A DNA stretch of 17,155 nt from an uncultured Coriobacteriia bacterium (GTDB lineage: Bacteria > Actinomycetota > Coriobacteriia > Coriobacteriales > QAMH01), in contig CABURF010000003.1 of NCBI GenBank assembly GCA_902493755.1, positions 1 through 17,155 of the forward strand, written 5' to 3'. Of this stretch, positions 7,227 through 12,800 are shown in pieces. Each line of letters begins with the position of its first letter. Position 1 is the stretch's first letter. The notes beneath the pieces were generated by a model. The model ran no database searches, was not told the origin of the DNA, and saw only the letters and a program-made list of their open reading frames with translations. Made by a program: the position numbers and the translations under genes.

Positions 7227-8498
7227 TCAAATCGCCCAGACGGGGAATGCCCATGCGCCCTCGCTTATGGGAAACGCGTCGCTCGCCATGCAAATCTCCG
7301 TCCCGACGCCAACCGTACAGCGCATCGCGCGTAATTCGGCAGAGACGTCCTCCTCTTCGACGGGCCTGAGCGCCCGAAAGTTCTTCACGTCTGCTCGGGT
7401 AGGAGAGGCGCTTTTCTTCATCTCGATGGGAAAGAGCGTTCCGTTCTGCTCCAAGACAAGATCGATTTCCCGTTGAGAGGTGGTTCTAAAGAAATAGAGG
7501 GCAGGTTTGATGCCGGCATTTGCAAAGCTCTTGCATATCTCCCCAAATGCATAGGTTTCGAATATTTGCCCCGCCATGGCACCGAGCTCGAGCGTGCGAG
7601 CATCCTGCCAACCCGCGAGATAAGACGCGAGGCCCGTGTCCATGAAGTGCATTATCGGCTGCTTGTTCAGTCTTTTGAGTAGATTGTTCGAATAAGGGGG
7701 GACAACTTTGACCAGATAAGAGCTGGTTAGCAGAGATAGCCACGACTTAGCCGTCTTTTCGTCGATGTCCGCCGTCCTCGCCAAGTCTGCATACACAAGC
7801 GGCTTCGACGTAAGCGCCGCACAAGCAGACATAAATCGTCTGAACTTCAGCTCGTCTGCAACTTGTGCCAGATCCCGTATATCGCGCATGATGTATGTTT
7901 CGAGATATGACTCGTAGGCACCGGCACGCAAGTCGGTCGGCAGCGCGCGTATCCCTGGGAGCGACCCCGCGATGATGCGCTCGTAGGCCTCCATTACGTC
8001 AAAGGGCTTGGCCACTTCGACGCGACTTTCGAAATACCCCTCTCCCGGGTCAAACGGTTGCGATTGTACGCGCGCGATTTCAGAGTTCGATAGGCCGAGC
8101 ATTTCGATGATGCCGACACGTCCCGCAAGTGTCTCGGAGACGTGCTTCATGAGGTGAAACGGCTGTGACCCGGTAAGCCAGAAGGACCCATTCTCCTCAG
8201 TGGAATCAAGTGCGATCTTGATATAGGGAAGAAGCTCCGGGGCTTTCTGGATCTCATCAATGAGGATAGGGGCCTTATACCTCTGAAGGAAGAGCGCCGG
8301 ATCCTCTTGCGCCGCCATCCTCAGGGCAGTGTCATCCATCGTGACATAATCTCGCTTGAAGCCATGCTCGGCATCTTGCTCCATCATGTGCTTGAGCATC
8401 GTGGTCTTGCCCACCTGACGAGGACCCGTCACCACAACGGCCTTGAAGTGCGAGGAATATCGCCTCACAAGAGGTTCAAGCGCGCGCTCAATATACAT
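7227..8498 (-). CDS. AAA-type ATPase with DUF4143 C-terminal domain
   Basis: A 423-residue ATP-binding protein of the family common in gut bacteria and archaea. Walker A is GPRQVGKTT (25-33), Walker B is PILIDEIQ (77-84), and a sensor-like WLTGS lies at 107-111. The C-terminal half is DUF4143-like and contains a possible PD-(D/E)XK nuclease signature: Asp346 in 'REIDLVLEQNG' and Glu359-x-Lys361 in 'PIEMKKS'. Length and domain order are normal and all motif residues are intact. The start ATG follows AAGGAG at good spacing. A 44-bp palindrome sits immediately upstream of that ribosome-binding site. The cellular role of the family is not established; suggestions include stress or mobile-element related functions. 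It is a stand-alone gene bounded on both sides by REP-like elements. Confidence 0.88.
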   Translation of the reverse strand: MYIERALEPLVRRYSSHFKAVVVTGPRQVGKTTMLKHMMEQDAEHGFKRDYVTMDDTALRMAAQEDPALFLQRYKAPILIDEIQKAPELLPYIKIALDSTEENGSFWLTGSQPFHLMKHVSETLAGRVGIIEMLGLSNSEIARVQSQPFDPGEGYFESRVEVAKPFDVMEAYERIIAGSLPGIRALPTDLRAGAYESYLETYIMRDIRDLAQVADELKFRRFMSACAALTSKPLVYADLARTADIDEKTAKSWLSLLTSSYLVKVVPPYSNNLLKRLNKQPIMHFMDTGLASYLAGWQDARTLELGAMAGQIFETYAFGEICKSFANAGIKPALYFFRTTSQREIDLVLEQNGTLFPIEMKKSASPTRADVKNFRALRPVEEEDVSAELRAMRCTVGVGTEICMASDAFPISEGAWAFPVWAI

Positions 8499-8509
8499 CG
8501 GGGCTCCTT

Positions 8510-8553
8510 AAATCGTGTAAATTCCGGAACACATTCCGGATTTTACACGATTT
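8510..8553. promoter_or_regulatory. 44-bp near-perfect palindrome upstream of the ATPase gene
   Basis: The arms 8510-8529 (AAATCGTGTAAATTCCGGAA) and 8534-8553 are complementary at 19 of 20 positions around a 4-bp CACA centre. The left arm abuts the AAGGAG ribosome-binding site of the ATPase, so if transcribed it would fold into a hairpin directly before it. It could be a repressor operator or a translational control hairpin. There is no U-tract suggesting a terminator. Confidence 0.85.
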
Positions 8554-8587
8554 TGGAGAGAACAGTGAGCTATGTGACGAGGGTGGT

Positions 8588-8679
8588 GAGATTTCTCGAC
8601 TCCGCGGCCTGGCGGCCGCTTCGCTCGAAATGACAGGGGGATGCTGCGCCGTGCGCCTTCGCTCGGAATGATGAAGGGA
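8588..8679. repeat. Dispersed REP-like element, copy 4, with a truncated second unit
   Basis: A full unit (GAGATTTCTCGACTCCGCGG to CTCGAAATGACAGGGGG, 8588-8640) is followed by a right-half unit (GCGCCTTCGCTCGGAATGAT, to about 8679). It sits between the divergently arranged ATPase and toxin-antitoxin operon. It shares the 'CCTGGCGGCCGC' middle with the copy at 7131. Confidence 0.8.
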
Positions 8680-8752
8680 CAGTCATGGCATTTGCTCTGG
8701 TCAAAATAACGGAAGGCTTCATGGTTCAGTCGGGATAACAGGAATGATATTC

Positions 8753-8781
8753 GTATAGCGCTCTTACCTTCATGCTATACT
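8753..8781 (+). promoter_or_regulatory. Promoter and probable operator of the toxin-antitoxin operon
   Basis: GTATAGC (8753-8759) and GCTATAC (8774-8780) form exact 7-bp inverted half-sites with 21-bp centre spacing, two helical turns. A -10-like TATACT (8776-8781) overlaps the right half-site, 22 bp before the antitoxin ATG. No good -35 is visible. This layout is what is expected for autorepression by a ribbon-helix-helix antitoxin or by the toxin-antitoxin complex. The rest of the gap back to 8680 shows nothing else. Confidence 0.6.
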
Positions 8782-8803
8782 TCTCTCGAAGGAGGTGGCG
8801 GTC

Positions 8804-9157
8804 ATGGCCATGACGCAGATGAACGTGCGCATTGACGAGCAGCTTCGCATCGAGGGCAATGCCGCTCTCGAGAGCATAGGAATCTCACCCGCGCAGATGG
8901 TGCGCGCAGTGTGGTCCTATGCCGCACGCAACAAGAACAATCCCCTGAAGCTCGAGCATGACTTCAGATTCCTTGAGGACAAGACTCCGAGCGAAGAGGT
9001 GCAGCGCAAGCTAGATCTGCTCGCCGAAGGGCAGAAAATCGTGGCGGATTTCTACAAAGAGATGGGGATAACACCAACAGGCACCGACGATACCCCCTAT
9101 GAAGTGCTCAAAGAACAGGCATATTACGAACGCTGGAGAGAAAGGAGGCTGATATGA
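8804..9157 (+). CDS. RelB/DinJ-like antitoxin
   Basis: A 117-residue protein. I chose the ATG at 8804 because AAGGAGG ends 8 nt upstream; a GTG at 8795 overlaps that site. 'MTQMNVRIDEQLR' (3-15) is the DNA-contacting strand of a ribbon-helix-helix fold, followed by helices 'EGNAALESIGISPAQMVRAVWSYAARN' (residues 17-43), as in RelB/DinJ antitoxins. The C-terminal half (about 60-117) is longer than usual and highly charged, ending 'YERWRERRLI'. It is the likely toxin-neutralising tail. The stop overlaps the start of the toxin gene (ATGA), indicating translational coupling. It probably represses its own promoter through the inverted half-sites at 8753-8780. Confidence 0.85.
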   Translation: MAMTQMNVRIDEQLRIEGNAALESIGISPAQMVRAVWSYAARNKNNPLKLEHDFRFLEDKTPSEEVQRKLDLLAEGQKIVADFYKEMGITPTGTDDTPYEVLKEQAYYERWRERRLI

Positions 9158-9642
9158 GCGAGGACTGCCCCGTTGCCTTGCTTGACACAAATATATGGTT
9201 GGATTGTTACGACCACAATCGAGCAGGTCACGCAAGTGCCCTGAGACTTGTCGACAAGCTTGAGAAAAGAGATTTCACGATTGCCTACGCGTCTACCTCC
9301 GCAAAGGACCTTTTCTACGTACTCGGCTTGAATCTGAAGAAAGAGGCTCGTAAGCAGTTTGGTCAGCTCACCCAAGAGCAGGTGGGAGCTGCAGCGACCA
9401 CGGCCTGGGGGTGCCTGCGTAACATGACCGCCATGGCTGTGGCGGTACCCATCGGCGAGCCGCAAATCTGGCTTGCCGAGCATATGCACGACCTGCACGG
9501 TGACTTTGAGGACAACCTCATCCTCGCCGCGGTTGAGACGAGCAAGGCCGATTACTTCGTCACCAATGACACGACACTTCTGGGAAAGAGCGCATGTCCG
9601 GCATTCACCTGCGCGGACATGCTCGCGTTCCTGCAAAGGTGA
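9154..9642 (+). CDS. PIN-domain toxin (VapC-like ribonuclease)
   Basis: A 162-residue PIN-domain protein. The acidic residues expected for metal-dependent RNA cleavage are present: Asp11 in 'LLDTNIWLD', Asp52 in 'STSAKDLFYVL', Asp117 and Asp120 in 'GDFEDNLILAA', and Asp139 in 'YFVTND'. The length is slightly above the usual 130-150. The ATG overlaps the antitoxin stop by 4 nt and has its own AGGAGG 5 nt upstream. The family acts as a ribonuclease on tRNA, rRNA or mRNA when freed from its antitoxin. The pairing is unusual, since VapC toxins mostly go with VapB-type (AbrB or other) antitoxins whereas RelB/DinJ normally accompanies a RelE/YafQ toxin. The gene converges on the carrier protein gene, 7 bp apart. 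Confidence 0.87.
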   Translation: MSEDCPVALLDTNIWLDCYDHNRAGHASALRLVDKLEKRDFTIAYASTSAKDLFYVLGLNLKKEARKQFGQLTQEQVGAAATTAWGCLRNMTAMAVAVPIGEPQIWLAEHMHDLHGDFEDNLILAAVETSKADYFVTNDTTLLGKSACPAFTCADMLAFLQR

Positions 9643-9649
9643 TGGTGCC

Positions 9650-9895
9650 CTACTCCTCTTCGGCTAGGCGCAGCACCATCTCGTAGATTCCCTGGGCACT
9701 GTTGAAGTTGGCCGGGACGACTTCTTTGGCTGGCACGGCGATGTCGAACTCGTCATCGATGGCATTGATGATTGCGAGGATGTCGAAGGAGTCGAGGAAG
9801 CGCTCGTCGACCAGCGCGGTGCAGTTCTCGTAGTCGACGTTTTCCTCAACGTCCTTGAGCAGGTCGATGATGGCCTCAAGCGTGATGTCGTCCAT
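9650..9895 (-). CDS. Acyl carrier protein (DltC/BtrI-like)
   Basis: An 81-residue acidic helical carrier protein. 'FLDSFDILAIINAIDDEFDI' contains the phosphopantetheine attachment Ser36 in a DSFD motif, followed by 'PANFNSAQGIYEMV', a helix-IV region common in amino-acid-loading carriers. The ATG at 9895 is preferred because AGAGGA lies at good spacing and the product begins in register with other carriers (MDDITLEAIIDLL). An upstream in-frame ATG would only add MTRGST. It is the last gene of the four-gene unit. I infer that it holds an aminoacyl thioester made by the adenylation enzyme encoded at 11242-12744, which the PLP enzyme then acts on. No separate promoter is visible. Confidence 0.85.
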   Translation of the reverse strand: MDDITLEAIIDLLKDVEENVDYENCTALVDERFLDSFDILAIINAIDDEFDIAVPAKEVVPANFNSAQGIYEMVLRLAEEE

Positions 9896-9936
9896 GGTGC
9901 TTCCTCTCGTCAATTCTTGTGCCGGACCTTGTTGCT

Positions 9937-9969
9937 AATGAGACAGTTGCTCAGAGCAACTGTCTCATT
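9937..9969. repeat. 33-bp palindrome, copy D (decarboxylase / carrier junction)
   Basis: A perfect palindrome of two 16-bp arms (AATGAGACAGTTGCTC and its complement) around one A. The stop codon of the PLP enzyme gene (9965-9967) is the TGA at positions 3-5 of the unit read on the minus strand. Confidence 0.93.
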
Positions 9970-11149
9970 TTTGCGGTGTGTTGAGCGTGCTCGTCTCGAT
10001 GAAGTCGCGGGCGAGTTCGCTTCCGCCATCATAGCGCAAGACCACACGCGGCATCGTGCGGCTCAAAAACAGGTGGACACCCTCGGTCACGGAATACGCG
10101 CCGGCGTTGGCAAACGCGAGTACATCACCCATCTCGAGCGAGTCGAGTTCGACCTCACGCACGAGCACGTCGTTGACAGTGCAGAGGCTGCCGCAGAGCG
10201 TCCAGCTCCGCATATCGTGCGCGCGCATGCTGTCGGCCAGCGCCGAGAGGTTCACGGTCACGGGCACCTTGAGGCCCATGACCTGTCCAGCGTACGTGAG
10301 GTGATTGATGCCGCCGTCGAGGATGCAGTAGTTCGTGCCGTCGTTTTCCTTGAGGTCGGCGACGCGCGTGAGATAAGTGCCGCACGAAGCGGAGAAAAAG
10401 CGGCCCATCTCGACCGTGACCTCTATATCGCGCCCGAGCTCCTGGATATACGGAGCCAGCTCGCGGGCCGGCATGAGGTCATCCGTGAAGTCATCGTCTG
10501 CAAAGTATGGGACGGCCAGACCGGGACCATACTCGAGACGCTCTACCTCGAAGCCGTGATCGTCTTCCAGCTCCGCAATCAACGCGCGCAGCTTCTCGAT
10601 CTCGCGAATCTGGTGCTTGAGCTTCTTACGCTGCGTGCCCACAAAGTAGTGCAGACCCACGATGTTGAGATGCGGATAGCTCTCGCGGCGGTCGATGACC
10701 TCGAGCAAATCGTTCTTCGACATGCCGAACTGACTTCCAGCGTTGAGACGCAGCAAAACATCCACCGTGGTCTGGGCTTTTGCAGCACACTGTTCGATGA
10801 GGTCGACGTGAAGCTTCGACTCGGCCGTAAGCACATCAACGCGGTAGGCAATGGCGCGGGCGATGTCGCTGGCCTGCTTGTTCACACCCGAGTACACGAT
10901 CTGATTTGCGGAGATGCCAACGTCCTCGCAAATGGCGAGCTCGCCAGGACTGCACACCTCAAGATGCTCCCCATGGTCGGCTGCAGCAGCCGCTAGGAAG
11001 GGGTTGGCCTTCATCGCGAAGCAGAGGCGCACGCCCTCGCCGAAGATGTCGGCAATCTTGTCGAGGCGCTGCCAGAACTCGCGCACATCGAAGACAAAGG
11101 TAGGTGTGCCGTATTCCTCGGCAATCTCGAGAAGCTCGCTGTTGTTCAT
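9965..11149 (-). CDS. Fold-type III PLP-dependent decarboxylase-like enzyme (LysA/ODC/BtrK-like)
   Basis: A 394-residue enzyme. I chose the ATG at 11149 (MNNSELLEIAEEYGTPTFVFD) because GGAGG lies at good spacing; a longer open frame begins inside a palindrome repeat and is artefactual. Alanine-racemase-like barrel: PLP lysine Lys47 in 'CFAMKAN', 'LEVCSPGEL' (63-71), 'SQFGMS' (139-144), 'GLHYFVGTQ' (165-173), the phosphate-binding 'GPGLAVPY' (208-215) and 'EMGRFF' (247-252). The C-terminal domain has 'CGSLCTVNDVL' with Cys323 and Asp327, the place of the catalytic Cys/Asp of ornithine and diaminopimelate decarboxylases, then 'AGAYSVTEG' (349-357). Known relatives act on free amino acids or, like BtrK, on aminoacyl carrier proteins. 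Next to a carrier and an adenylation gene I infer the latter. Free-substrate decarboxylation or racemisation is not excluded. Confidence 0.85.
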   Translation of the reverse strand: MNNSELLEIAEEYGTPTFVFDVREFWQRLDKIADIFGEGVRLCFAMKANPFLAAAAADHGEHLEVCSPGELAICEDVGISANQIVYSGVNKQASDIARAIAYRVDVLTAESKLHVDLIEQCAAKAQTTVDVLLRLNAGSQFGMSKNDLLEVIDRRESYPHLNIVGLHYFVGTQRKKLKHQIREIEKLRALIAELEDDHGFEVERLEYGPGLAVPYFADDDFTDDLMPARELAPYIQELGRDIEVTVEMGRFFSASCGTYLTRVADLKENDGTNYCILDGGINHLTYAGQVMGLKVPVTVNLSALADSMRAHDMRSWTLCGSLCTVNDVLVREVELDSLEMGDVLAFANAGAYSVTEGVHLFLSRTMPRVVLRYDGGSELARDFIETSTLNTPQK

Positions 11150-11164
11150 GTCACGTCCTCCGAA

Positions 11165-11197
11165 AATGAGACAGTTGCTCAGAGTAACTGTCTCATT
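11165..11197. repeat. 33-bp palindrome, copy B
   Basis: Arms as in the other copies with one mismatch (GCTC against GAGT). It lies between the adenylation gene and the PLP gene, 15 bp upstream of the latter's ATG and 16 bp from copy C. No stop codon of a real gene uses this copy. Confidence 0.9.
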
Positions 11198-11213
11198 ATT
11201 GGCACCTGTAAAA

Positions 11214-11246
11214 AATGAGACAGTGTCTCTGAGTAATTGTCTCATT
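11214..11246. repeat. 33-bp palindrome, copy C (adenylation gene stop)
   Basis: The most diverged copy, with three mismatches between the arms, all near the centre. The outer AATGAGACA/TGTCTCATT ends are intact. The adenylation gene's TGA (11242-11244) is at positions 3-5 on the minus strand, the same offset as in copies A and D. Confidence 0.88.
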
Positions 11247-12744
11247 CTATATCGAGGAGCGCCTGGCGGTCGATCTTGCCGTTCTTGGTGAGGGGCATGC
11301 CATCCAGCCGCCGAATCTTGTTGGGAACCATGTATTGCGGCAGAGACTCCTTGAGCGCATCGGCAAGGGTGTCTTTGTCACAGGGGCCGGCGTAGAACAT
11401 GAGAATGCGCTTCTTGCGCGGTTCGTAGACCGTGCAAGCACGCTTCACACCTTCGACTGCATGCGCCGCGGCATCGATTTCGCCAAGCTCGATGCGCTGG
11501 CCCAAGTGCTTGATTTGATGATCCTTGCGGCCTCGGTACACGAATCGCCCCGCCTCGTCGAGCATGGCCACATCTCCCGTGCGGTACATCGTTTCGGGAA
11601 ATGCCCGCGTGAGAGGATTCTGCACGAAGACTTCGGCGGTCTTCTCGGGGTCGTTGTAGTAGCCGAGCGCCAGGCAGGTGCCCACAACGCAAAGCTCACC
11701 CTCAACGCCAGGCTCGTCAACGAGCTGGTCATCATCATCGAGGAGAAAGACGCGTTCGTTGGGGAAGGGCCTGCCCGTGGGAATGACCTCATCCTTTGCG
11801 TAGTCACGCACGATGATGTGGTAGGTGCAGTTGCAGGTCACCTCGGTGGGACCATACACGTTCACGAACATGGCGTCGGGCAGCGCCTCGCGCCATACGG
11901 CAAGCTGCTTGGGCGGCATGACCTCGCCGCTGAAGATGACCGCGCGAATCGTCGTGGGCACGCGATACTCGAAGCCGCCCATCATGGAGACGAAGCACAT
12001 CGCGCTCACCGCCCAGGTACAGACGGTGACTTCACGCTCGACAAGAAAATCCATGAGATTCACGGGAACACTAAAATACTCGCGCGGAATCATTTGCACG
12101 GTCGCGCCCGTAGCGAGACCGCCGTAGATATCCTTGACCGACACGTCGAAATCGAAGGGTGCCTGATTAGCTAGCACGTCGTCTTTCGTGATGTCGAAAA
12201 TCGAGGTGAACGACGGGATGAAGTCGATGACGGAGCGGTGACTCACGACGACCCCCTTGGGGGTGCCCGTGGAGCCCGACGTGAAGTTGATATACAGCGG
12301 GTCGGTGTCGAGCGAGGCGGCACGGCGCTTGGCAAGCAGGCTGCTATCGGCACGCGTGTCGACGATATCCTCGAGGCATATCACCAGGTAGCCATCGAAG
12401 GCCTCCCATGCAGCATCGAAGTTCTTCGCATCCGCAAGCACGACGGGAGCAGCGAGCTTGTCGACGATGACGCGGGCGCGCGACGCCGGCTGGCGCACGT
12501 CGATAATCGAATAGCAGCAACGAGCGTAGACGGCGCCGAGCATGGCCGCGAGCGTCTGGGTGCTCTTCTCCATATAGCAGGCGATGGGGCTGCGCTCGTC
12601 GACGATGCCGGCAAGATAGGAGCCAACGGAACGGGCGCGTCGCATGAGGTCGAGGAAGCTCACCTCGTCGTGCTCGTCGGCAAACGCGACCTTATCGGGC
12701 ATTTCCTGCGCCCGTTTCTCAAGCCACTCGAGTACGTTAGTCAT
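11242..12744 (-). CDS. DltA-like amino-acid adenylation enzyme (carrier protein ligase)
   Basis: A 500-residue stand-alone adenylation enzyme, the usual DltA length. Core motifs are intact: A3 'YINFTSGSTGTPKGV' (151-165), A4 'FDFDVSVKDIY' (197-207), A5 'NVYGPTEVT' (295-303), A7 'YRTGD' (387-391), A8 'GRKDHQIKHLGQRIELGEID' (405-424) and A10 'LTKNGKIDR' with Lys490. It should form an aminoacyl-AMP and transfer the amino acid to the carrier protein encoded at the end of the unit. 'SAMC' with Cys250 falls near the Cys that favours D-alanine in DltA, so D-alanine or another small amino acid is possible, but the substrate cannot be read with confidence. There is no condensation or carrier domain. 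AGAGGAAG precedes the ATG at good spacing. DltB and DltD are absent from the window. Confidence 0.9.
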   Translation of the reverse strand: MTNVLEWLEKRAQEMPDKVAFADEHDEVSFLDLMRRARSVGSYLAGIVDERSPIACYMEKSTQTLAAMLGAVYARCCYSIIDVRQPASRARVIVDKLAAPVVLADAKNFDAAWEAFDGYLVICLEDIVDTRADSSLLAKRRAASLDTDPLYINFTSGSTGTPKGVVVSHRSVIDFIPSFTSIFDITKDDVLANQAPFDFDVSVKDIYGGLATGATVQMIPREYFSVPVNLMDFLVEREVTVCTWAVSAMCFVSMMGGFEYRVPTTIRAVIFSGEVMPPKQLAVWREALPDAMFVNVYGPTEVTCNCTYHIIVRDYAKDEVIPTGRPFPNERVFLLDDDDQLVDEPGVEGELCVVGTCLALGYYNDPEKTAEVFVQNPLTRAFPETMYRTGDVAMLDEAGRFVYRGRKDHQIKHLGQRIELGEIDAAAHAVEGVKRACTVYEPRKKRILMFYAGPCDKDTLADALKESLPQYMVPNKIRRLDGMPLTKNGKIDRQALLDIE

Positions 12745-12767
12745 GCTAGTCTTCCTCTGACCTGCGG

Positions 12768-12800
12768 AATGAGACAGTTGCTCTGAGCAACTGTCTCATT
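12768..12800. repeat. 33-bp palindrome, copy A (antiporter / adenylation junction)
   Basis: A perfect palindrome, two 16-bp arms around one T. The antiporter's TGA (12796-12798) is at positions 3-5 on the minus strand. The element ends 24 bp before the adenylation gene ATG. Confidence 0.93.

Noticed and set aside
2986..8679. The repeated ATTTCTCGACT/CGAAATGAC units as a CRISPR array.
   Set aside because: The copies are kilobases apart with whole genes between them and have no regular spacers or cas genes.
9641..9680. Inverted repeat GATGGTGC / GCACCATC at the convergent toxin and carrier gene ends as a bidirectional terminator.
   Set aside because: The loop is over 20 nt, there is no U-tract, and half of it is carrier coding sequence; probably chance.
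11150..11245. A longer open frame would extend the PLP enzyme N-terminus by 32 residues (MRQLLRDTVSF...).
   Set aside because: That extension is translation of the palindrome repeats; the ATG at 11149 has a good GGAGG and starts in register with the family.
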